From contig NZ_CP045096.1 of the NCBI RefSeq assembly GCF_009184865.1, forward strand, positions 4,588,001 through 4,652,000: a stretch of DNA of 64,000 nt, in the 5' to 3' direction. Position numbers and translations under genes: made by a program. The notes below the pieces were generated by a model, which did not search any database, was not told the origin of the DNA, and saw only the letters and a program-made list of their open reading frames with translations. Below are positions 7,471 through 16,348 of this stretch, piece by piece. Source of the DNA: Streptomyces phaeolivaceus (GTDB lineage: Bacteria > Actinomycetota > Actinomycetes > Streptomycetales > Streptomycetaceae). The stretch's first letter is position 1; every line of letters starts with the position of its first letter.

Positions 7471-8220
7471 ATGCACGCCATCCGTCTGCACACCTTCGGT
7501 CCGGCCGAGAACCTGACGTACGAGAAGGTCGCGGACCCCGAACCCGGTCCGGGCCAGGTGCGTATCGCCGTCGCCGCGGCGGGCGTGCACCTGCTGGACG
7601 CGGCGCTCCGCGAGGGCCTTCCGGGGCCGGGGCCGACACCGCGACTGCCCACGATCCCCGGCCGCGAGGTCGCCGGAGTCGTCGAGGCGCTCGGGGAGGG
7701 CGCTCCAGAGCCCTGGCTCGGCAGGCGGGTCACCGCCCACCTCGGCTTCGTACCCGGCGGTTACGCCGAACTGGCCGTCACCGAGGTCGAACGCCTGCAC
7801 GAAATCCCGGAGAACCTCGACTTCGCCGAGGCGGTCGCGATGATCGGCACGGGCCGTACGGCGATGGGGATCCTGCTCTTCGCCGAACCCGGCCCCGACG
7901 ACGTGGTCGTGGTCCCGGCGGCGGCCGGCGGCATCGGCACGCTCCTCGTGCGGTACGCCAAGAACGCGGGCGCCACGGTCGTCGGCCTCGCCGGCGGCCC
8001 CGGGAAGACGGCCCGGGTGGCGGCGAACGGCGCCGACCTCGCCGTCGACTACACCGACCCGGCCTGGCCGGAGAAGGTCGCCACGTACCGGGGGAAAGCC
8101 ACGATCGTCTTCGACGGCGTCGGCGGGGCGGTGGCACGGGAGTCCGACGCCCTCCTCCTCGCGACCGCCATCGCCGCGACGACGATCACGGCCAAGGCGC
8201 CACAGCACGCCGCCACTTGA
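7471..8220 (+). CDS. Zinc-binding-dehydrogenase/quinone oxidoreductase, C-terminally shortened (249 aa)
   Basis: MDR-superfamily NADPH:quinone oxidoreductase resembling SCO4266. It has the N-terminal GroES-like domain (GREVAGVVEALG, GGYAELAV) and a Rossmann domain with VVPAAAGGIGTLLVRYAKNAGATVVGL. The ATG at 7471 (AAGGGGG upstream) places the SoxR-type box 80 nt away. Relatives are about 310-325 aa; here similarity ends soon after FDGVGG and the frame closes after an Ala/Thr-rich tail, so roughly 70 residues of the C-terminal domain are missing. It may be a pseudogene produced by a deletion, or a shortened but functional reductase. The expected role is handling redox-cycling quinones or antibiotics. 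Confidence 0.8.
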   Translation: MHAIRLHTFGPAENLTYEKVADPEPGPGQVRIAVAAAGVHLLDAALREGLPGPGPTPRLPTIPGREVAGVVEALGEGAPEPWLGRRVTAHLGFVPGGYAELAVTEVERLHEIPENLDFAEAVAMIGTGRTAMGILLFAEPGPDDVVVVPAAAGGIGTLLVRYAKNAGATVVGLAGGPGKTARVAANGADLAVDYTDPAWPEKVATYRGKATIVFDGVGGAVARESDALLLATAIAATTITAKAPQHAAT

Positions 8221-8265
8221 CCCCGAGGAGGGAAGCGGACGGTCGCGGCGGTGAGGCCCTCCTCG

Positions 8266-9687
8266 CTACCGCCCCGCGACCCGATCGGCCACGCGCGCCA
8301 ACCGCGACGACTCCCCGCTCCGCGAAGCCGCCTCGCGCCGATCGGCCGTGCGATACGTCGCGTACATCCCCTGCACGCCCACCCAACGGAACGGCTCCGG
8401 CTCCCACTTGCGCACCCGGTGGTTCACCCACGGCAGCGCGGTCAGCTCGGTGGCCCCGCCCTGCCCGGAGTCCCGCCGGACCAGATCGCGGAGCGTACGG
8501 CCGGCGAGGTTGGTGGTGGCCACACCGGAGCCGACGTAACCACCGGCCCAGCCCAGCCCCGTCGCCCGGTCGAGGGTGACCGTGGCACACCAGTCGCGGG
8601 GCACCCCGAGCACGCCCGACCAGGCATGCTCGACCCTCACCCCCGTCAGCGAGGGAAAGAACCGCACCAGAATCTCGTACAACGCCTCGATCGTCGCCGG
8701 CTGCGTACGCCCGTCGTTGTCGGTCCGCGACCCGAACCGGTACGGCACCCCGCGCCCGCCGAGCGCGATCCGGTCGTCGGCGGTGCGCTGGGCGTACATA
8801 TAGGCGTGCGCCATGTCGCCGAGCGTCTCGCGCCCCTCCCAGCCGATGGTCGCCCACTGCTCGGCGGTCAGCGGCTCGGTGGCGATCATCGAGGAGTTCA
8901 TCGGCAGCCAGGTCCGCTTCTGCCCCTTGAGGTTCGCCGTGAAGCCCTCGGTGCAGCGCAGCACATAGCGCGCCCGGACCGTGCCGTACGGCGTGACGGC
9001 GTGCCCCGGCCGGATCGCGGTGACGGGCGTCAGCTCGTGGACGGTCACCCCCAGCGCCTCGACCACGGCCGCCAGCCCGGTCACCAGCTTCACCGGATTC
9101 AGCCGCGCCCCGTGCGGGGTCCAGGTCGACCCCACGGCGTCCGCGACCCTGATCCGCTCGGCGGTCTCCCGGGCCCCGTACAGCTCACGGTCGTCCTCCC
9201 CATAGGCCGCCTCATGCTCATGAAAGGCCTTCAGCCGTCCCAACTGCGCCGGGGTGTAGGCGACTTCGAGCACCCCACCCCGATGGATGTCGGCCTCGAA
9301 GCCCTCCTCCCCCACCACCCGCACGACCTCGTCGACGGTCTCGTTCATGGCCCGCTGCAACCGCACGGCGGCCTCCCGCCCGTGCAGCCGCGCGTACCGG
9401 TCCCGTCCGGCGATCCCGTTGTAGAGCCAGCCGCCGTTGCGCCCCGAGGCCCCGTACCCGCAGAACTTCCGCTCCAGGACGACGACCCGCAGCCCGGGGT
9501 CGGCCTTCTTGAGGTAGTAGGCGGTCCACAACCCGGTGTACCCGCCCCCCACGATCACCACATCGGCGGACGCGTCCCCCGCCAACGGCTCCCTGGGAAC
9601 CGGGATGCCGGCCTGCGCGTACCAGAAGGAGATCCCGCCGTTGACGGCGCCGGCGATCGCGTCCGAGATGCTCGTCGAGCTGCTCAT
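8266..9687 (-). CDS. FAD-dependent amine oxidase, DAO/GlpO family (473 aa)
   Basis: The FAD-binding motif VVIVGGGYTGLWTAYYLKK is at about residues 43-61. VVLERKFCGYGASGRNGGW follows, the typical second flavin contact of gamma-glutamylputrescine-oxidase-like enzymes. The C-terminal GLGWAGGYVGSGVATTNLAGR closes the flavin site. Length is normal. The likely reaction is oxidative deamination of an amine or N-methylated amino acid; the substrate cannot be read from sequence. The gene converges on the shortened quinone oxidoreductase and diverges from the kinase gene at 9805. Confidence 0.87.
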   Translation of the reverse strand: MSSSTSISDAIAGAVNGGISFWYAQAGIPVPREPLAGDASADVVIVGGGYTGLWTAYYLKKADPGLRVVVLERKFCGYGASGRNGGWLYNGIAGRDRYARLHGREAAVRLQRAMNETVDEVVRVVGEEGFEADIHRGGVLEVAYTPAQLGRLKAFHEHEAAYGEDDRELYGARETAERIRVADAVGSTWTPHGARLNPVKLVTGLAAVVEALGVTVHELTPVTAIRPGHAVTPYGTVRARYVLRCTEGFTANLKGQKRTWLPMNSSMIATEPLTAEQWATIGWEGRETLGDMAHAYMYAQRTADDRIALGGRGVPYRFGSRTDNDGRTQPATIEALYEILVRFFPSLTGVRVEHAWSGVLGVPRDWCATVTLDRATGLGWAGGYVGSGVATTNLAGRTLRDLVRRDSGQGGATELTALPWVNHRVRKWEPEPFRWVGVQGMYATYRTADRREAASRSGESSRLARVADRVAGR

Positions 9688-9804
9688 GGCCGGACGCTAA
9701 CCCCTGTCCGGGCCCCCTGTCTCCTACGGATTCCGTGGCGCGCGGGCGCCTTCGCCCCGGAAATCCAAAGCACTCCTGGCCGGGGCGCGCGTAGGGTCGG
9801 CCGC

Positions 9805-10683
9805 ATGATCGATGTTCCGGAGGAACTGGCCGAGACCCAGGAAGAGATCAACGGGGAGGCGGGCCGGAGGTTCATCACGGACCTCCCACGTCTGACGGCC
9901 GATTTCCTGGACCGCTGGGACCTGCGCCTCGACGGCCACCCCATGCACGGCATGTGCGCCCTGGTCCTCCCGGTGGTCCGGACGACCGACGGCACCCCGG
10001 CGGTCCTCAAGCTCCAGATCCTGGACGACGAGAGCGAGGGCGAGCCGATCGCCCTGCGCGTCTGGGACGGCGACGGGGCCGTACGGCTCCTGGGCCACGA
10101 CCCCGACACGGGCACGATGCTGCTCGAACGCCTCGACCCGGCCCGCATGCTGTCCCACGACCCCGACACCCACCGGGCCGTCCTGGTCATCGCCGACCTC
10201 CTGGCCCACCTGACCGCCACCCCGGCCCCGCCGACCGTGCGCCGCCTGTCCGACATCGCCACGGACATGCTGGAGCGCACCCCGCCGGTTCTGGCCCGCG
10301 TCCCGGACCCGGCCGACCGCCGTCTGCTCGCCGACTGCGCGGCGGCCCTCCGCGAGGTCATGACCGAACCCGGCGACCGTCTCCTCCACTGGGACCTGCA
10401 CTTCGACAACGTCCTGGCCGCCGACCGCGCGCCCTGGCTCGCCATCGACCCCAAGCCCCTCGCCGGCGACCCCGGCTTCGACCTCTGGCCGGCCCTGAAC
10501 AACCGCTTCGACCCGGCCGACGTCCGCTGGCGCTTCGACGCGATGACGGAGGTCCTGGGCCTGAACCGCGAACGGGCGAGGGCCTGGACCCTCGCCCGCC
10601 TCCTCCAGAACGCCCTCTGGGAGATCGAGGAACACCGCTCCCTCGACCCGGACGACGTGGAACTGGGCCACCGGCTCCGCTGA
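9805..10683 (+). CDS. Aminoglycoside/hydroxyurea phosphotransferase, APH(6)/Hur family (292 aa)
   Basis: The catalytic loop HWDLHFDNVL and the metal-binding IDPKPLAGDPGFDLWP segment are diagnostic of the APH(6)/Hur family (streptomycin 6-kinase and hydroxyurea kinase). The N-terminal VLKLQI holds the ATP-contacting Lys. Such proteins are common in Streptomyces and many have no proven drug substrate. I chose the ATG at 9805 because family members start at about this point and the longer frame upstream is antisense to the FAD enzyme. Transcribed alone. Confidence 0.85.
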   Translation: MIDVPEELAETQEEINGEAGRRFITDLPRLTADFLDRWDLRLDGHPMHGMCALVLPVVRTTDGTPAVLKLQILDDESEGEPIALRVWDGDGAVRLLGHDPDTGTMLLERLDPARMLSHDPDTHRAVLVIADLLAHLTATPAPPTVRRLSDIATDMLERTPPVLARVPDPADRRLLADCAAALREVMTEPGDRLLHWDLHFDNVLAADRAPWLAIDPKPLAGDPGFDLWPALNNRFDPADVRWRFDAMTEVLGLNRERARAWTLARLLQNALWEIEEHRSLDPDDVELGHRLR

Positions 10684-10699
10684 CCGGTCCCGGCCGGGA

Positions 10700-11269
10700 T
10701 CACCAGGTGTGGGCCACGTCCACCACGACACGGTCGGGCAGCTGGATCACCCGGAACGGCAGCCGGGCACGGACCCCGAGTCCGACCTGGGTCTGCCCCT
10801 CGAAGGTGCCGGCGAACTTGGTGTCCCGGAAGGTGCTGTACCCGGCGAGGTTCACACCGGGCAGGGCCTCCCCGAACTCACCGGGGTAAGTAGGCTCCCC
10901 GGCCTCCAGGTCGTAGCTCCACGCACCGATCCGGATGTCGAGAACCGCACCGCCGGCGACCGGTATGTACTCACCCGAGGGATCCGCCTCCAGCCGGTCC
11001 ACGTACTGCACGTGATACCCGACCGCGCTCCCCCCTCCCGGCACGTCGAACACGAGGCGGTCATAGCACTCATGCCGCCCGGCCCTGACATCCACCAGAT
11101 GCTCGCCCCCCTGAGCGACACCCCCCTTGCCGCCACTCCCCCACCCGACCGGACAGACAGCCGCCACCTTCGAGGCCTCCCCCACGGCCCCCGCGGTCCC
11201 CGCCGCAGCCCCCAAGGTGGCCCCCGCCAACACGAACACCGCCGCCACCACTCCGATTCGCCGCACCAT
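10700..11269 (-). CDS. Secreted AMIN-like domain protein (189 aa)
   Basis: Sec signal peptide: MVRRIG, then a hydrophobic core to about residue 25 and a likely cleavage after AGA. The mature part has the alternating beta pattern of the AMIN-like domain: HECYDRLVFDVPG, YHVQYVD, DPSGEYIPV, YSTFRDTKFAGTFEGQTQVGLGVRARLPFRVI and DRVVVDVAHTW. Two Cys may form a disulfide. AMIN domains often bind cell-wall polymers. It converges on the APH gene with only 16 nt between stops. The start is ATG in ACCATGTCC, read on the minus strand as an ATG preceded by GGGGGACAT-type purines. Confidence 0.8.
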   Translation of the reverse strand: MVRRIGVVAAVFVLAGATLGAAAGTAGAVGEASKVAAVCPVGWGSGGKGGVAQGGEHLVDVRAGRHECYDRLVFDVPGGGSAVGYHVQYVDRLEADPSGEYIPVAGGAVLDIRIGAWSYDLEAGEPTYPGEFGEALPGVNLAGYSTFRDTKFAGTFEGQTQVGLGVRARLPFRVIQLPDRVVVDVAHTW

Positions 11270-11290
11270 GTCCCCCTGCCCCCCGTGTCC

Positions 11291-11326
11291 GTCGCTTGAC
11301 GTCGCTTGACGTCGCTTGACGTCGCT
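11291..11326. repeat. Tandem 10-bp repeat GTCGCTTGAC (3.6 copies)
   Basis: Three exact copies plus a partial fourth, in phase with one helical turn, lie just upstream of the AMIN-like gene. Each copy contains TTGAC on the plus strand. It could be a regulator site or simple slippage. Confidence 0.8.
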
Positions 11327-11401
11327 GATGCCGGTTGAGACGGCCCGGTACGCCGGAAGGTTGTACGACAGAAAGGGACAAAACAGGGAGCCTCCCCTCC
11401 G

Positions 11402-12325
11402 TTACAGGTGTTCTTGCTCCGTCACGACCGGAGGCAGCGGTTCACAGGCCGCGTGCCAGGCAGGGGGAAGTGCGGCGACGCCCGTGCGCGCGGCGATCAC
11501 CCCGCCCGCGATGGCGCACGTGGTGTCGATGTCGCCGCGACCGGCGACCGTGAACCACAAGCCCTCGTGCAGGTCGTCCAGGTGCCCCGCCGCGCACCAC
11601 AGGGCGTACGGGACGGTGTCGGGCCCCGACATCCGGTAGCCGGAGCCCAGGACCTCCGCGGCGTGCCGGACCGAGGTGCGCTCCGGCATCCGGGCCGCGA
11701 CCCGTATTCCCGACCGGACGTCGCTGTCGGGGAGCCGCTCGGCGACCGCCTGAAGGAAGTCCGACCGGACCGGGGCGTGCCCGCCCCGGCTGCGGTTGGC
11801 CAACGCCGCGGCGAGGGCGACCGCGACCGCCGCGGCGACCGCCTCCGGGTGCTGGTGCGAGACCGCGCCCTGACGGGCGGCCTGTTCGGCGACCGCGTCG
11901 AGGTCGGCGGAGTGCCAGGCGCCGAGCGGGGCGGCACGCATGGCCGCGCCGTTGCCCCACGAGCCTTGGCCGCCGAACTGTCCGGCGACCACCTCCTGCC
12001 AGGGCTCGCCCGCGCCGATCCAGCGCAGCACGTCGTGCATCGAGGCTCCGTACCCGCGGTGCGTGTCGTCGGCGTAGGCCGCCGCGAAGGCCAGAGCCAG
12101 GCGGTCCTGGTCGACGGTGCCATCGCCTTCGGCGAGTTCCCGGACGAGAACGAGTGCTTGGGCGGTGTCGTCACTCCACCGCCACAGAGGTTCGGGCGGC
12201 AGCGTCCGCGCCTCCAGGACGGCCGGACCGTCCCGGCGCAGGATGCCGAACCAACGGTCACCGAAGGCATCGCCGAACGCGAGCCCGTACAACGAATCCA
12301 GCACAACAGCGGGCACGGTGATCAC
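11402..12325 (-). CDS. ADP-ribosylglycohydrolase family protein (about 307 aa)
   Basis: The N-terminal LDSLYGLAFGDAFGDRW and WSDDTAQALVL (the Asp/Thr pair that binds magnesium in DraG-type enzymes), the middle GSWGNGAAMRAAPLG and the C-terminal GRGDIDTTCAIAGGVIAA are the successive metal-site motifs of the ADP-ribosylglycohydrolase (crystallin J1) family. The protein would remove ADP-ribose from a modified target. The GTG at 12325 gives the family's usual N-terminus; the frame stays open to 12583, but that extension has no family features. No neighbouring ADP-ribosyltransferase is visible. Confidence 0.8.
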   Translation of the reverse strand: MITVPAVVLDSLYGLAFGDAFGDRWFGILRRDGPAVLEARTLPPEPLWRWSDDTAQALVLVRELAEGDGTVDQDRLALAFAAAYADDTHRGYGASMHDVLRWIGAGEPWQEVVAGQFGGQGSWGNGAAMRAAPLGAWHSADLDAVAEQAARQGAVSHQHPEAVAAAVAVALAAALANRSRGGHAPVRSDFLQAVAERLPDSDVRSGIRVAARMPERTSVRHAAEVLGSGYRMSGPDTVPYALWCAAGHLDDLHEGLWFTVAGRGDIDTTCAIAGGVIAARTGVAALPPAWHAACEPLPPVVTEQEHL

Positions 12326-12962
12326 CGGCAGAGTTTCGCAGCACGACGGCGCTCCCACACTGCGTTTGTTTCCGGAAGCCGTGCGGACGACCGGGACCCG
12401 CATCTGATCGGCTGCTCCCTCGTCGACCAGGCTCAGGTCCGCACCATGGCCACGCAGCGGCAGGCGCACGGCACGGCCGAAGCACCGGTGCCGCTGACCG
12501 AGGACGAGAGACGCCACGTACACACGGGTCCGGAACTCTGTCGAGACGCCCGACCACCTCAAAGGATGGGCACCAGCGCCCACCCGTCGGTCCGCTCCCC
12601 GCGCCCGTCACCCCACAGGGCCATAAGACATCCAACACACCGCACAACAGCCGGACCCGGAGCCGACGTACGGCGACATCGACGTGGACAGCTTCACGAT
12701 CGAGCTGCGGACCACCGAGCGGCAGTGCGGTCCGGTCATCGAAACGGCTGAGCTGACGGATCGAACGAGCTTGAGCTACTCGCAGTCACTGATCAGTACC
12801 GCTTCGGCGAGGGTGATGCGCCACGCAGCAGCCGCGCGGGGATGGTCTGGACCGGCCTTTCCGCCTCGCTTCGTAGCAACCGAATCCCCACGAGACCGGC
12901 AACTGCGACGACACCGAAAACGACTCAGCGGCTCCCCGAGGGAAACCGCCGGCCAGAGAAAG
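12326..12962. other. Gene-poor stretch with a possible gene relic
   Basis: Between the glycohydrolase and the tRNA there is no complete gene. A coding-like fragment around 12655-12760 on the plus strand (EPTYGDIDVDSFTIELR) has Streptomyces codon use but no credible start, and its frame continues into the tRNA gene. I read it as the remains of a gene, perhaps left by an insertion at the tRNA. GC content is lower than in neighbouring genes from about 12770 on. Confidence 0.35.
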
Positions 12963-13036
12963 AGCCCCCTGTCGGATTCGAACCGACGACCTACGCATTA
13001 CAAGTGCGTTGCTCTGGCCAGCTGAGCTAAGGAGGC
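12963..13036 (-). tRNA. tRNA-Thr (anticodon TGT)
   Basis: Read on the minus strand the 74 nt fold completely. The acceptor GCCTCCT pairs with AGGGGGC; the D stem is GCTC/GAGC; the anticodon stem ACGCA/TGCGT encloses loop CTTGTAA with anticodon TGT; the T stem GTCGG/CCGAC encloses TTCGAAT. CCA is not encoded. The isolated gene reads ACA threonine codons. Confidence 0.96.
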
Positions 13037-13269
13037 GTGGCCCCTCGCGGGGGCGCCCGTGCAGTGTACCCACGTCACAGGGTGCGCTCGTCGAAAATTT
13101 CCGCGAAGTTCACAGGGGTCCAGGTACTGACAGACCCGGTGAACGGGAGGTACCGTCCTGACCCAATCCACTCCCGTGGACTACACCACCGCGGAACGAT
13201 CCGCGGCGGATCACCACCTTTACTCGGATCGTCCGGCACGTTCCTGCCGGTGAAGGGGGCCTACGACCC

Positions 13270-14406
<1,137 letters not shown>

Positions 14407-14411
14407 GCCGG

Positions 14412-14528
14412 ATGAACCGGACGGGACGGACGGGACGGACGGGACGGACGGGACGGACGGGACGGACGGACGGACGGGACGGACGGGACGGACGGGACGG
14501 ACGGACGGACGGACGGATGGGACGGACG
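14412..14528. repeat. GGACGGACG microsatellite after msiK
   Basis: About 115 bp of 4- to 9-nt units (GGACGGAC, GGGACGGAC) immediately after the msiK stop. Purine/pyrimidine strand asymmetry is strong. Similar units occur inside the AraC gene near 41650. Confidence 0.9.
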
Positions 14529-14610
14529 CGCCGGACACGGCCGTTGCGATCATCATCCGTGACGGCCGTCGGTGAAACCCCCCAGCCGGGATAAATCACC
14601 CAGGTTGACG

Positions 14611-14644
14611 AAAAAGGCCCCGCAAACATTCGCGGGGCCTTTTT
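14611..14644. terminator. Bidirectional hairpin terminator downstream of msiK
   Basis: The 13-bp stem AAAAAGGCCCCGC / GCGGGGCCTTTTT closes an 8-nt loop. Flanking A and T runs make it a rho-independent terminator in either direction, which is unusual for this genome, where most hairpins have no T-tract. Confidence 0.92.
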
Positions 14645-14784
14645 CATTGCCCCCAACTACCCCGGCAAATACGTCTGTTTCGACCTTCGTTCGTCAACCC
14701 GGCGCCCCGGACACGGCGCTTCGACATCCCCCGTATCGGTGACCTAATGTCGCCATATCACTACCCCGCGCTACCCTCACTCGC

Positions 14785-15234
14785 GTGAAGCACACCCACA
14801 CCCACACCCAACGGACGCGGCGCGGTCGCGGCCCCGCCCGCCGGATCGGCCGTTCCCTGGCCCTGGTCCTGCCCGTCGTCATGGTCCTCTCCGGCACCCT
14901 CGCGGTGACCCGGGTCAACTGGTCGGGCACCGACCCCTCGGAGTCGATGCTCGCCGCCTCGGAGGTCTCCCAGCGCGCCAAGACCCGTGCCGCGCACGAG
15001 GTGCTGCGCGACAAACTCCTCCTCGAACTCCAGGAGGAGGACCCCGGCGTCGCCCTCACCCACCTCCAGCAGGCGGTGAACGGCCGCCCGGCACTGGCGA
15101 AGCACTGCACCTCCATCGCCCGCGCCCTCGGCCGCGCCGCCGTCCGTGCCTACGGCCCCACGCGCGCGCAGTCCTTCGCCCGCCCGGTCTGCGACACCTC
15201 CTTCGCGACAGGGGTGGCCGCCCAGTTCGGCTGA
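14785..15234 (+). CDS. Hypothetical membrane-anchored/secreted protein (149 aa)
   Basis: Basic N-terminus with an HTHTHT stretch, then one hydrophobic segment (LALVLPVVMVLSGTLAV, about residues 29-45), then a helical extracytoplasmic domain containing two Cys (KHCTSIA and PVCDTSF). I do not recognise the family; small proteins of this layout are conserved in Streptomyces beside msiK as far as I recall. Starts at a GTG. Type II membrane protein or uncleaved signal are both possible. Confidence 0.7.
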   Translation: MKHTHTHTQRTRRGRGPARRIGRSLALVLPVVMVLSGTLAVTRVNWSGTDPSESMLAASEVSQRAKTRAAHEVLRDKLLLELQEEDPGVALTHLQQAVNGRPALAKHCTSIARALGRAAVRAYGPTRAQSFARPVCDTSFATGVAAQFG

Positions 15235-15428
15235 GACCACGCAGGACACCGCTGGGGGCCTCCCGGCGCCGCAGGGGCTCCCCGGGGAGCCGCCGGGCCC
15301 CCGGGAGCGCCCCGAGGGCCCCGGGGCTCGCCCCCACGCCAGTAGCGCCACACCGCCCCGTTTCCACCCCCGTACACCGATCACAGGGCCGTGCTCCCGC
15401 GAACGGGGCGCCACGTACAGTTCGGGTC

Positions 15429-16160
15429 ATGACCGATCCGAACGCCGCGTCGCGCCCCGTTCAAGCCGTGGTCCTCGCCGGTGGCCAGGGCTCACGGCTG
15501 CGTCCGTACACCGACGACCGGCCCAAGCCCATGGTCGAGATCCCCGGTACGGGCACGCCGATCATCGGCCATCAGCTCACCTGGCTCGCCGAGGAGGGCG
15601 TGACCGACGTGGTCGTCTCCTGCGGCCACCTCGCCGACGTCCTGCAGAAGTGGCTGGACTCGGTCGACCTGCCGGTCCGCGTCACCACGGTCGTCGAGAC
15701 GGAGCCCCTGGGCCGCGGCGGGGGCCTCAAGTACGCCGCCTCGCACCTCCCGCACCCCGACCAGCCCTGGTACGCCACCAACGGCGACATCTGGACCCGC
15801 TTCTCGCTGCGTGACATGGCGGACTTCCACGCCGAGCGCGACGCCCTCGCCACGCTCGCCCTGGCCCGCCCGCGCATCCCCTGGGGCGCCGTGAAGACGG
15901 ACGGCTTCGGCCGCGTGACGGACTTCATCGAGGCCCCGCCCACGACGTACGAGATCAACGCCGGCGTCTACGTCTTCTCCCCGGAGTTCACCGACCTCCT
16001 CCCCGCCCGGGGCGACCACGAGCGCACCACCTTCCCCCGCCTCGCCCGAGAACGCCGCCTCGCGGGCTTCCCCATCCCCCAGGGCGCCTACTGGCGAGCC
16101 ATCGACACGGCCAAGGACCTCACAGAGGCAGCGAAGGAACTGGCGGCCCTGGGCCGCTAG
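15429..16160 (+). CDS. Nucleotidyltransferase family protein, sugar-1-phosphate type (243 aa)
   Basis: The N-terminal VVLAGGQGSRLRPYTDDRPKPM is the NTP-transferase signature (GGxGxRLxP...KPM) binding the nucleotide. ATNGDIW holds the metal-binding Asp, and the length fits a single GT-A-like domain without the beta-helix of GlmU. Reaction: NTP plus sugar-1-phosphate to NDP-sugar; which sugar (glucose or mannose) is not readable. ATG start. It is followed closely by a dispersed intergenic repeat copy. Confidence 0.85.
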   Translation: MTDPNAASRPVQAVVLAGGQGSRLRPYTDDRPKPMVEIPGTGTPIIGHQLTWLAEEGVTDVVVSCGHLADVLQKWLDSVDLPVRVTTVVETEPLGRGGGLKYAASHLPHPDQPWYATNGDIWTRFSLRDMADFHAERDALATLALARPRIPWGAVKTDGFGRVTDFIEAPPTTYEINAGVYVFSPEFTDLLPARGDHERTTFPRLARERRLAGFPIPQGAYWRAIDTAKDLTEAAKELAALGR

Positions 16161-16196
16161 GGCACCTTTCGCAGCCACGGCTCCCCTTGGTTCTTG

Positions 16197-16274
16197 GGGG
16201 CGCGGGGAACTGCGCGAGAAGCCCCACACACCCGCACCCGCCGACGAACCCGAACCCCCGAGCTCTCAGGCGCC
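16197..16274. repeat. Second copy of the dispersed intergenic repeat
   Basis: GGGGCGCGGGGAACTGCGCG at 16197-16216 continues through AGAAGCCCCA and then about 45 bp that align with 5171-5220 (CCGCACCCGCC, ACCCGAACNCCCGAGCT). Here only one arm is present, so it cannot form the long hairpin seen at 5025-5170. Confidence 0.8.
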
Positions 16275-16348
16275 CTTGTCTCACACGCCCATGGGCCCCG
16301 CGCAAGATTCACGCGGGGCCCACAGCCACATCCCAACAGCTGACCGAA

